Positions 1 to 7,133 of a stretch of DNA of 64,000 nucleotides are shown here, one piece after another. Both the position numbers and the translations under genes were made by a program. Source of the DNA: Candidatus Endomicrobium embiratermitis (lineage in GTDB: Bacteria; Elusimicrobiota; Endomicrobiia; Endomicrobiales; Endomicrobiaceae); contig WQYI01000001.1 in the NCBI GenBank assembly GCA_009781315.1, positions 124,001 to 188,000 on the forward strand. The letters run 5' to 3'. The stretch's first letter is position 1. The number at the start of each line of letters is the position of its first letter. Below the pieces are notes generated by a model. It made no database searches, was not told the DNA's origin, and worked only from the letters and a program-made list of their open reading frames with translations.

Positions 1-432
1 CTTACAAAAAACGGAGCGAAGTTTATAACCGCGCTTACTTTGCAGACTTTATCCAAAAATAAAGTGTGGCAGGAAATGTTTGACGAGCCTGAAAAGTGGG
101 AAATAAGCCATATATCTATTGCAAAAAAGGCGGATATTATAGCGGTTGTTCCCGCAACGGCGGACGTAATTTCAAGGCTTGCCTGCGGCAGAGCCGACGA
201 TTTGCTTGTTTCTTCAATACTTGCCTCAAAAGCGAAAATAATGATTTGTCCGTCAATGAACGGCAATATGCTAAACCATAAAGCCGTTCAAAATAATATG
301 AATATCTTAAAAAGTTACGGATACAAATTCGTAAACCCGGAAAGCGGCGAACTTGCCTGCGGCGACATCGGCGACGGCAGGCTTGCGAACGTTGAAACGA
401 TTGTTTCCGAAATAGTAAAGGAATTGTCCTGA
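1..432 (+). CDS. coaC: Phosphopantothenoylcysteine decarboxylase, CoaC half (5' end outside window)
   Basis: The frame is open from base 1, so the start lies upstream. CoaC is the FMN flavoprotein that decarboxylates 4'-phospho-N-pantothenoylcysteine in coenzyme A synthesis. Visible family marks are VVPATADVISRLA, the PSMNGNM substrate-recognition motif (PxMNxxM) and the flap GELACGDIGDGRLA with the conserved Cys. In most bacteria this domain is fused to CoaB. Here a single TGA (430-432) ends it, and the CoaB half continues in the same frame 4 bases later. Family assignment is firm; whether the split is native or a read-through site cannot be decided from sequence. Confidence 0.93.
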   Translation, partial: LTKNGAKFITALTLQTLSKNKVWQEMFDEPEKWEISHISIAKKADIIAVVPATADVISRLACGRADDLLVSSILASKAKIMICPSMNGNMLNHKAVQNNMNILKSYGYKFVNPESGELACGDIGDGRLANVETIVSEIVKELS

Positions 433-435
433 CAT

Positions 436-1146
436 ATGCCTTTAACGTTTTTAATAACTTCAGGACCAACAAAAGAATATATAGACCCTGTGCGATACAT
501 ATGTAATGATTCATCGGGCAAAATGGGTGCGGCTCTTGCCTGCCGTGCGTTGAAAAAGAATCACAAAGTCATTTTTATAACCGGCAGTTCGGAAGCATCT
601 CTCCCTAGAGCGGCAAAGATAATAAAGGTTACAAGCGCTTTGGATATGTTTAAATCCGTTAAAGATAATTTTAAAAAAGCGGATATTATTATCGGCGCTG
701 CCGCGGTGGCGGATTTCAGACCGGTCTTGCGCAGCAGACACAAAATAAAAAAAGGGACAAAGTCCCCTCGGTTATTAATAAAACTGCAAAAAAATCCGGA
801 TATTATCGCCTATTGCGGAAAAAATAAAAAAAAGCAGGTTGTGGCCGGGTTTGCTCTTGAAACTCAAAATTTAATTTTAAACGCGGAAAAAAAATTAAAA
901 AATAAAAATCTAGATTTAATAATAGCAAATAACAAACAAAGTTTAGGTTCCGATAAAACAACAGTTCATTTAATTACAGCTAATTCTGTCATTGCGAGGA
1001 AGAAAACAAAGTTTTCTGACGAAGCAATCCAGGCTTTTGCCGTTAAGTCCTTAAAACAAGCGTCAAAAAATATTATCGCGGGAAAGATTATAGATGAAAC
1101 AATCCGAATATTTGAACGTATTAAAGCTGGCAAAAAGAACTCTTGA
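436..1146 (+). CDS. coaB: Phosphopantothenate-cysteine ligase, CoaB half
   Basis: Joins phosphopantothenate and cysteine (CTP-dependent in bacteria), feeding CoaC. The N-terminus has LITSGPTKEYIDPVR and the SSGKMG loop, then AAAVADFRP, the KLQKNPDII motif and VAGFALETQNL with IIANN, all typical of the CoaB domain. An AAGGA at 419-423, about 12 bases before the ATG, could serve as ribosome-binding site if the protein is made separately. Between LITANS and KNIIAGKIIDE about 25 residues look inserted compared with my recollection of the family. They coincide with a GTCATTGCGAGG-type palindromic repeat at 986-1033. The 3' end overlaps the next gene by 53 bases. Confidence 0.93.
   Translation: MPLTFLITSGPTKEYIDPVRYICNDSSGKMGAALACRALKKNHKVIFITGSSEASLPRAAKIIKVTSALDMFKSVKDNFKKADIIIGAAAVADFRPVLRSRHKIKKGTKSPRLLIKLQKNPDIIAYCGKNKKKQVVAGFALETQNLILNAEKKLKNKNLDLIIANNKQSLGSDKTTVHLITANSVIARKKTKFSDEAIQAFAVKSLKQASKNIIAGKIIDETIRIFERIKAGKKNS
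986..1033 (+). repeat. GTCAT-type palindromic repeat inside coaB
   Basis: GTCATTGCGAGG opens the element and GAAGCAATCC closes it. AGAAAAC/GTTTTCT forms a 7-bp stem with an AAA loop, and ATTGC/GCAAT is the outer stem. The same kind of element fills several intergenic gaps in this window. Here it is read through in frame as part of CoaB (about residues 184-200). Confidence 0.75.
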
Positions 1147-1852
1147 AGAATATTCAAACTGGGGTGAAGAAGAATTGCGTAAATTTCCCGTTTCCGAAAC
1201 AACAGAAAAAAATGCGAATATTGCAAAATCCGCTGATCCGTCCGCAAGGCAGGCTTTGCCCGCCGCAAAACTTTTACAGTCTTTAAGAGAAGAAGCTTCA
1301 AAATGTAAAAAATGTCCGCTGGGAACAAGCCGTTTAACATGCGTTTTCGGCGAAGGTTCGCCAAACGCCGAACTTATGTTTGTCGGCGAAGGTCCGGGAT
1401 ATGAAGAAGACCACAAAGGACTTCCTTTTATAGGCAGAGCCGGACAACTTTTGACAAAAATAATAGAAGCCATGGGGCATACAAGGGAAACGGTTTATAT
1501 TGCCAACATCGTAAAATGCCACCCTATGAAAGATCCGTCGGATCCTGAAAAACGCTCAAACGACAGGCCGCCGACTTTTGACGAAATGGAAATTTGCAGA
1601 ACATATTTGGACAGGCAGCTTGAAATTATAAAACCTAAAATAATAGTAACTTTAGGCGCGTCTTCGACAAAAGGGTTGCTGAAAACGGAAGAATCAATAA
1701 GTTTAATCAGGGGCACGTTTAAAGAATATAACGGAATTAAACTGCTGCCTACCTATCATCCCGCGGCTCTTTTGAGAAATCCGGATTTAAAAAAAGACGT
1801 ATGGGCTGACATGAAAAAGGTCATGAATTATCTGAAAACGGGCGCGGTATGA
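1094..1852 (+). CDS. Uracil-DNA glycosylase, family 4 ([4Fe-4S])
   Basis: Removes uracil from DNA at the start of base-excision repair. The 252-residue protein has the iron-sulfur cysteines C71 and C74 (KCKKC), then C142 and C168, the uracil-binding loop VGEGPGYEED (about 97-106), the NIVKCHP block and the C-terminal HPAALLRNP motif. The spacing between the third and fourth Cys is about 10 residues longer than in the textbook family 4 enzyme because of a Pro/Asp-rich insert (DPSDPEKRSNDRPP). The N-terminal 60 residues are variable, as usual. The start overlaps coaB by 53 bases; a GGAAAG at 1081-1086 supports it. The gene ends in an ATGA overlap with priA, so the two are translationally coupled. 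Confidence 0.92.
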   Translation: MKQSEYLNVLKLAKRTLEEYSNWGEEELRKFPVSETTEKNANIAKSADPSARQALPAAKLLQSLREEASKCKKCPLGTSRLTCVFGEGSPNAELMFVGEGPGYEEDHKGLPFIGRAGQLLTKIIEAMGHTRETVYIANIVKCHPMKDPSDPEKRSNDRPPTFDEMEICRTYLDRQLEIIKPKIIVTLGASSTKGLLKTEESISLIRGTFKEYNGIKLLPTYHPAALLRNPDLKKDVWADMKKVMNYLKTGAV

Positions 1853-3840
1853 AAGTCTTAGAAGTCGCGCTTCCCGTTCCGTTAAACAAAACGTTTTATT
1901 ACCTGCCTGCCGATAATTTATCTCCCGAAAATATAGTCGGAAAAAGAGTGAAAGCGCAATTCGGAAAAAGAGTTGCGACCGGTTATGCTTTATCAGTTGT
2001 TGATTACGACGGAGATGAATTTAAAATAAAAAAAATAGACGGCATTGTAGATTCCGAACGCATTATAAATGAAGAAGCCGTAAGTCTTGCGAAATATATA
2101 TCGGAAAATTATATTTGTTCTTTAGGAGAAGCTCTTTCGGCAATTGTTCCCGCTTCAATGAAAGCCCCGAAAAGACAAAGTGCAAAGTGCAAAGTGAAAA
2201 GTGAAAAGTGTGAAGATAAAAGAGCAATAGTATTAACTTCTTATCAGCAAACCGCGGTTGATAAAATAAATCAAACCATAAAAAAAAACGAATCTAAAAC
2301 ATTCCTTATACACGGAGTTACCGCTTCCGGTAAAACCGAAATTTATTTAAACTGCATAGAAAAAGCCGTAAGCCTTAATAAAAGCGCGGTTTTCCTTATT
2401 CCCGAGATTTCTTTGACTGCCCAGTTTGTGGAAATAGTTATAAAAAGGTTCGGCTCGGAAAATGTCGGCATTTGGCACAGCGGTATAAGCAGCATAGAAA
2501 AATATAAACTTTTTCTTAAAGCTAAAAAAGGCGAAATAAAAGTAATGCTTGGCGCAAGGTCCGCGGTTTTTGCCCCTTTTGAAAATTTGGGCGTTATAAT
2601 CATAGACGAAGAGCACGAACATACGTATAAACAGGAACAGAAACCTTCGTATGACGCGAGAGAAATTGCCATACATCGGGCATTGTATCATAAAGCCGCG
2701 GTTATTTTAGGTTCAGCCACGCCTTCTCTTGAAAGTTTTAAAAACGCTTTGGAAAATAACGCGGAACTTATAGAGCTTCCCGAGAGAATCGACGGAAAAT
2801 CTTTTCCGGAATTTAAAATTTTATCGTTAAAAAATAAATTCGCGGGAAGAAGCCTTTTTTTGCCGGAAACAATCGAAGCAATTTCAAAAACCCTTTCAAA
2901 AAAAGAACAAATAATAGTTTTTTTAAACCGCAGAGGTTATTCTCCGTCAATAATGTGCCATAAATGCGCAAGCGTTTACCAATGCCCTAATTGTTCGATT
3001 TCTATGGTGTATCACAGAAATCCCGACTCCGTAAAATGCCATTATTGCGGTCACGCTAAAAAATTACCGATGACGTGTTCCGTATGCGGCTCAAAAGAAA
3101 TCGCGGTTTTCGGCACCGGAACCCAAAAAGCGGAAAATGAACTAAAAGGAATGTTTCCGAAATCTAAAATTTTCAGGCTGGACGGCGATACCGCATCTTT
3201 TGCCGAAAACTATGCTAAAGCGTACGAGGGGATAAAAAGCGGAGAATACGATATTTTGCTCGGCACTCAGATGATTGCGAAAGGTTTTGATTTTCCCAAA
3301 GTCACGTTAGTGTGCGTTATTGACGCTGATACGTCTTTATATCTTCCGGATTTTAAATCCGCCGAAAGAACTTTCCAGCTTATTACTCAGGTTTCGGGAC
3401 GTTGCGGCAGAGGAGAAATCCGCGGCAGCGTGATTATACAAACTTCACATCCGGAACATTATGCGATTTCTCACGCGAAAAAATACGATTATGCGTCTTT
3501 TTACAAAGAAGAATCGGAACAGAGAAAAAAATTAATGTATCCGCCGTATTGCGATATCGCTAAAATTACCGTAAGAAATAAAGACGAAAATAAAGCTTCG
3601 CAAGACTCGGAAAAGTTGTTTTTTTATCTGGATGAAATTATAAAAAGCCACGGCTTGCCTTTAAAGATGCTGGGACCGGCAGCGGCATATATAGTAAAAA
3701 TGCATAATACTTACAGGAAGCATATAATAATTAAAGGCTGCAGGCAAAACATAGTGAAACTTTCGGGTTTTATAAGCGCGTATAAACAATTTTCCGGCAC
3801 GCAGATAAGCATAGGAATAATGCCTCCCGATTTAATATAA
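1849..3840 (+). CDS. priA: Primosomal replication restart helicase PriA
   Basis: A 3'-5' superfamily 2 helicase that reloads the replisome at stalled forks. In order: N-terminal DNA-binding domain (VALPVPLNKTFYYLP), Walker A GVTASGKTE, DEEH box (IIDEEHEHTY), and the zinc-binding insert with CHKC, CPNC, CHYC and CSVC pairs. Then come GTGTQKAE and the helicase C motifs (GTQMIAKGFDFPKV, QVSGRCGRG). Length 663 is slightly below E. coli PriA (732). The linker between the N-terminal domain and the helicase core (residues about 110-122, QSAKCKVKSEKCEDK) is encoded by a heptanucleotide AAAGTG(A/C) array. Confidence 0.96.
   Translation: MKVLEVALPVPLNKTFYYLPADNLSPENIVGKRVKAQFGKRVATGYALSVVDYDGDEFKIKKIDGIVDSERIINEEAVSLAKYISENYICSLGEALSAIVPASMKAPKRQSAKCKVKSEKCEDKRAIVLTSYQQTAVDKINQTIKKNESKTFLIHGVTASGKTEIYLNCIEKAVSLNKSAVFLIPEISLTAQFVEIVIKRFGSENVGIWHSGISSIEKYKLFLKAKKGEIKVMLGARSAVFAPFENLGVIIIDEEHEHTYKQEQKPSYDAREIAIHRALYHKAAVILGSATPSLESFKNALENNAELIELPERIDGKSFPEFKILSLKNKFAGRSLFLPETIEAISKTLSKKEQIIVFLNRRGYSPSIMCHKCASVYQCPNCSISMVYHRNPDSVKCHYCGHAKKLPMTCSVCGSKEIAVFGTGTQKAENELKGMFPKSKIFRLDGDTASFAENYAKAYEGIKSGEYDILLGTQMIAKGFDFPKVTLVCVIDADTSLYLPDFKSAERTFQLITQVSGRCGRGEIRGSVIIQTSHPEHYAISHAKKYDYASFYKEESEQRKKLMYPPYCDIAKITVRNKDENKASQDSEKLFFYLDEIIKSHGLPLKMLGPAAAYIVKMHNTYRKHIIIKGCRQNIVKLSGFISAYKQFSGTQISIGIMPPDLI
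2175..2216 (+). repeat. In-frame heptanucleotide array within priA
   Basis: Five consecutive 7-nt units of the form AAAGTGN cover these bases. Three units equal seven codons, so the array stays open and encodes a Lys/Ser/Cys-rich linker. The same GTGAAAA heptamer forms the arms of the element at 5764-5886 and the junction at 26429-26460. Confidence 0.8.
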
Positions 3841-3931
3841 CATATAAAAGTTTAGTCCGTAATTTTCCCGCTAAGAAAGCAAAAATAATGACTACGATAG
3901 CCGTAAGAAATATTCTTGCGGCGGCATAATG

Positions 3932-3961
3932 TTTTTTAATAAGCCGCAATTTTGCTATAAT
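3932..3961 (+). promoter_or_regulatory. Extended -10 promoter for HD gene, likely leaderless
   Basis: TGCTATAAT (TATAAT at 3956-3961) is an extended -10; the -35 is poor. With the usual 7-base gap, transcription would start at about 3968, one base from the ATG at 3969. No Shine-Dalgarno sequence is present. Confidence 0.6.
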
Positions 3962-3968
3962 TTCACCT

Positions 3969-4634
3969 ATGAAACAAGAACTTACTTTTGAGTCAATCAG
4001 AAATAACAAGGAAATTCAGACGTATCTTGAGTTTACGGACGAAGCTTTTGCCCAGATGGGATATAAAGAGCACGGGCAGAGCCACGCTATGTATTGCGCG
4101 GAAATCGCCGAGCAGGTTTTAAAATATCTCGGCTACTCAAAACGCGAGCAGGAAATTGCTAAAATTGCCGCTTACCTTCACGATATGGGAAATATCATTT
4201 CAAAAGACGAGCATGACAAAAGCGGCGCCGCCATGTTTTTAAATATTATCGATAACCATGATTTTAATGAGGAAGTTTACGCCGTTACAAGCGCGATAGG
4301 CTGTCATGAAGATAAGCATACCGATCCGATTTCGCCTATAGCCGCGGCTTTGGTTTTAGGCGATAAAACCGACGTCCGCCGCGAAAGGCTGAGAACGGAA
4401 ACAAAAGCTGCTCTCGACAAACATTCAAAAGTTATCGCAGCGTGTCAGAAAGTCGACGTGGTGGTTAACAAAGAAGAAAAAACAATAGCATTGCGCCTTA
4501 AAATAGACACTTCAATATGTTCGGTAATGGACTATTTTGAAATATTTTTAGCAAGAACAAATTATTGCCGCAGGGCAAGCCGCGTTTTGGGCTGCAATTT
4601 CGAATTATATATTAATAAGGATAAGTTTTTATAA
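3969..4634 (+). CDS. HD-domain phosphohydrolase-like protein (paralogue 1)
   Basis: Small single-domain HD protein (221 residues). Metal ligands are visible as H39 (HGQSH), H71-D72 (YLHDMGN) and a downstream CHEDKHTDP stretch followed by LGDKTDV. HD proteins of this size are usually metal-dependent nucleotide phosphohydrolases or phosphodiesterases; the substrate cannot be told. It is clearly homologous to the gene at 6447-7133: both keep GY.EHG..H, YLHD.GN, NPVAAALIL/SPIAAALVL, MEYFEIF/MDYFEIF and CRRA..LGCNFEL. The stop overlaps the tgt start (TAATG), so it is cotranscribed with tgt. Confidence 0.85.
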   Translation: MKQELTFESIRNNKEIQTYLEFTDEAFAQMGYKEHGQSHAMYCAEIAEQVLKYLGYSKREQEIAKIAAYLHDMGNIISKDEHDKSGAAMFLNIIDNHDFNEEVYAVTSAIGCHEDKHTDPISPIAAALVLGDKTDVRRERLRTETKAALDKHSKVIAACQKVDVVVNKEEKTIALRLKIDTSICSVMDYFEIFLARTNYCRRASRVLGCNFELYINKDKFL

Positions 4635-5773
4635 TGGAATGCGGCTCTTACCGTCTGATAAAAAAATCATCTCAATGTAAAGCAAGGCTTGGTCAGGTTT
4701 ACACTTCAAGAGGCGTTATAGATACGCCCGTTTTTATGCCTGTGGGCACGCAAGGCACGGTAAAAGGCGTTGCCACGGAATATCTGGTAAGTTCCGGCGC
4801 GCAGATAATACTTGCGAATTCATATCATTTATATCTGCGCCCCGGTACGGACATAATCAAAAAAGCCGGCGGAATACAAAAGTTTAATTCATGGGATAAG
4901 CCTATGCTTACCGATTCCGGCGGTTTTCAGATTTTCAGTTTGAACGATATAAGAAAACTTACCGAGGAAGGCGCTAAATTTCAGTCTCATATAGACGGTT
5001 CAACCCACTTTTTTTCTCCGGAAAAATCAATGCAGATTCAAAAAGACATAGGCGCGGACATCATAATGTGTTTTGACGAATGCACGCCTTATCCCGCGCA
5101 GTACAAATATGCCAAAGACTCTATGGAGTTAAGCTTACGCTGGGCGAAAAGATGCAAAGACGAATTTTATAAAGACGACTCTTTTGAAACGCAGGCTCTT
5201 TTCGGCATAATTCAGGGATCAATTTATGAAGATTTAAGAAAGCAAAGCGCGCGTGAAATGGTCGCAATGGGTTTTACGGGTTATGCGATAGGCGGAGTAT
5301 CCGTAGGAGAACCTAAAGAAGAAAAAGAAAAAGTTATAGATATTGTCGAACCTTTGCTTCCCCAAGACAAAGCGAGATATTTAATGGGTGTCGGAATGCC
5401 CGAGGATTTATGGGAAGGAGTGGAGCGGGGAATAGATATGTTTGACTGCGTTATTCCTACGCGAAACGGAAGAAACGGTCAGGTTTTTACCAGTCTCGGA
5501 AAATTAAACATAAGAAACGCCGAATTCAGGGAAGATTTTAGCCCGCTTGACCCCGGATGTAATTGCCCTACATGCAAAGGATATTCAAAAGCTTATTTAA
5601 ACCATTTGGTCCGAGCGCAAGAGAGTTTGTATTTAAGCCTTTTATCTTTACATAACATTTATTTTATGATAAACTTGATGTTAAAAATACGAAAATCATT
5701 GGAAAACGATACGTTTCTTGAAACAAAAAAAGAGTTTTTTAGTAAATACTACAACAGCAGAGAGAAAAGTTAA
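4634..5773 (+). CDS. tgt: Queuine tRNA-ribosyltransferase
   Basis: Exchanges guanine 34 of Asp, Asn, His and Tyr tRNAs for the queuosine precursor preQ1. Seen in the protein are PVGTQGTVKG, SYHLYLRPG, TDSGGFQIFSL (with the catalytic/substrate Asp region), GIIQGS, AIGGVSVGE and DCVIPTRNGRNG. The zinc site is CNCPTC followed by HL.R. Length 379 is normal. In many bacteria tgt precedes yajC-secD-secF, as here. The stop lies at the left edge of a heptamer-arm palindromic element. Confidence 0.97.
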   Translation: MECGSYRLIKKSSQCKARLGQVYTSRGVIDTPVFMPVGTQGTVKGVATEYLVSSGAQIILANSYHLYLRPGTDIIKKAGGIQKFNSWDKPMLTDSGGFQIFSLNDIRKLTEEGAKFQSHIDGSTHFFSPEKSMQIQKDIGADIIMCFDECTPYPAQYKYAKDSMELSLRWAKRCKDEFYKDDSFETQALFGIIQGSIYEDLRKQSAREMVAMGFTGYAIGGVSVGEPKEEKEKVIDIVEPLLPQDKARYLMGVGMPEDLWEGVERGIDMFDCVIPTRNGRNGQVFTSLGKLNIRNAEFREDFSPLDPGCNCPTCKGYSKAYLNHLVRAQESLYLSLLSLHNIYFMINLMLKIRKSLENDTFLETKKEFFSKYYNSREKS

Positions 5774-5886
5774 AAGTGTAAAGTGAAAATATTGTGTTTC
5801 GGCGTTGCCGAAACTTATTTTAAGTTTTTGCAAAGCAAAAACACATAATTTTTAACTCTTCACTTTCCACTTTTCACTTTGTAGTT
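5764..5886 (+). repeat. Heptamer-arm composite palindrome A (GTGAAAA type)
   Basis: The left arm (about 5764-5793, GTGTAAAGTGAAAA-like) is inverted relative to the right arm (about 5844-5885, ending CCACTTTTCACTTT). They enclose two perfect hairpins: 5796-5814 (8-bp GTTTCGGC stem, GTT loop) and 5824-5842 (8-bp GTTTTTGC stem, AAA loop). The yajC ribosome-binding site AGGAG follows directly. Confidence 0.85.
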
Positions 5887-5902
5887 AATAGGAGATGTTT
5901 TA

Positions 5903-6286
5903 ATGTCTAAATTTTTAAATTTGTTTTCTTTTGCAGCGCTTTCTATTTTTGTTATGCCGTCTTTAGCATTTGCTAATGAAGGGGGAGCCGCGGGGCTTGG
6001 CGGGCTGATGCCTTTTATTCTGATTTTTGTTTTTTTCTATATATTTTTGATAATGCCGCAGAGAAAAAAAGCCAAAGAACATCAGTTAAAATTGAAATCT
6101 TTAAAAGAAAACGATAAAGTTATCACGGCAGGCGGTATTTACGGTACTATCGCGAGAGTCAGCGAAAATGACAAAATCATAGGCTTAAGAATAGCCGACG
6201 GAGTCATTATAAAAGTTGAAAAAAGCGCTGTATCCGATATAATTTCGGACGATTCTGTAAAAATTCCCGATGTTGTGAAAAAATGA
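5903..6286 (+). CDS. yajC: Sec translocase accessory subunit YajC
   Basis: YajC is a small inner-membrane protein that associates with SecDF. The 127-residue protein has an N-terminal hydrophobic stretch that may be a signal sequence (FAALSIFVMPSLAFA). The YajC membrane helix (PFILIFVFFYIFLIMPQRKK) and the cytoplasmic DKVITAGGIYGTIARV domain follow. AGGAG at 5891-5895 fits the start. It lies between tgt and secD, the usual order, although an HD gene is interposed. Confidence 0.95.
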   Translation: MSKFLNLFSFAALSIFVMPSLAFANEGGAAGLGGLMPFILIFVFFYIFLIMPQRKKAKEHQLKLKSLKENDKVITAGGIYGTIARVSENDKIIGLRIADGVIIKVEKSAVSDIISDDSVKIPDVVKK

Positions 6287-6319
6287 CAAAAGCAGGTTTT
6301 AAATCCTCTCTTTTGTCAT
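6283..6319 (+). terminator. Strong hairpin at the yajC stop codon, without a T-run
   Basis: ATGACAAAAG (6283-6292) and CTTTTGTCAT (6310-6319) form a perfect 10-bp stem with AGG/CCT pairing inside. The yajC TGA stop sits in the left arm. There is no following U-tract, so it may protect the mRNA end rather than terminate transcription. Confidence 0.45.
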
Positions 6320-6413
6320 CCCCGAATTTCGTAATCGGGGATCCATTTTAAAAAACAACGTGGATTCCTGTTGGAATTTACCCTCGAGTGTCTAAATCGG
6401 GGGCGGGAATGAC
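6311..6413 (+). repeat. GTCAT...ATGAC intergenic repeat between yajC and HD gene
   Basis: GTCAT at 6315-6319 and ATGAC at 6409-6413 bound the element. Inside is an 8-bp hairpin ATCCCCGA/TCGGGGAT (6318-6342) and a smaller ATTCC/GGAAT hairpin at about 6364-6377. Confidence 0.7.
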
Positions 6414-6446
6414 AAGCGGGTTGGGTTGATGACAAACTGAAAACAA

Positions 6447-7133
6447 ATGAACGATAAAAACTATAACTATTCGAATATAACGCTGGAAAACGTTAAAAGT
6501 AATCCGATAGTCAATACTTTTATAAAAGCGGCAAACGAATATCTCGGAACTATAGGCTATACCGAACACGGCTTAAGGCACGTAGGACTTGTGGCGGCGA
6601 TAGCCGAAAACGTTTTGCTTCATCTTGATTATCCCAAAAGGCTTCAAGATTTAGCAGGCATAGCGGGTTATCTGCACGATATCGGAAATGTTGTCAACAG
6701 GCAGTCGCACGGACAGTCTGCGGCTTTGATAGCGATGAGAATTCTTAAAGATATGGGAATGACTTCCGACGAAATCGCTTTAATTATTTCTGCAATCGGA
6801 AACCACGAAGAAGAGATAGGCGACCCTGTAAATCCCGTAGCGGCGGCTTTAATACTTGCCGATAAATCCGATGTGCATAAAACCAGAGTGAGAAGTCCGG
6901 AAGTCACTGCGGACGACATTCACGACAGGGTAAATTTAGCCGCTGAGCGCTCTTTTTTAAAAGTCTTAAAAGACAAAAAAATAATATCGCTTCAGCTTAC
7001 AATCGATACGCAAAAATCCAAAGTTATGGAATATTTCGAAATTTTTATGTCGAGAATGCTTATGTGCAGACGTGCCGCAAATTTTCTTGGCTGTAATTTT
7101 GAATTAATTATAAATGAAAGGAAGCTACTCTAA
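6447..7133 (+). CDS. HD-domain phosphohydrolase-like protein (paralogue 2)
   Basis: 228 residues and homologous along its length to the gene at 3969. The ligand motifs are kept: EHGLRH (41-45), YLHDIGN with H77-D78, SAIGNHEEEIGDP and ILADKSDV. HD-family enzymes hydrolyse phosphate esters or nucleotides with bound metal; the substrate is unknown. The stop overlaps the secD start (TAATG). Both HD copies therefore end flush against a tgt or sec gene, which suggests a tandem duplication of an HD unit in this operon. Confidence 0.85.
   Translation: MNDKNYNYSNITLENVKSNPIVNTFIKAANEYLGTIGYTEHGLRHVGLVAAIAENVLLHLDYPKRLQDLAGIAGYLHDIGNVVNRQSHGQSAALIAMRILKDMGMTSDEIALIISAIGNHEEEIGDPVNPVAAALILADKSDVHKTRVRSPEVTADDIHDRVNLAAERSFLKVLKDKKIISLQLTIDTQKSKVMEYFEIFMSRMLMCRRAANFLGCNFELIINERKLL

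Noticed and set aside
3770-4009. Minus-strand frame with a hydrophobic segment across the priA-HD gap
   Set aside because: Overlaps the ends of two solid genes, has no ribosome-binding site, and the hydrophobic run fits chance in AT-rich sequence.
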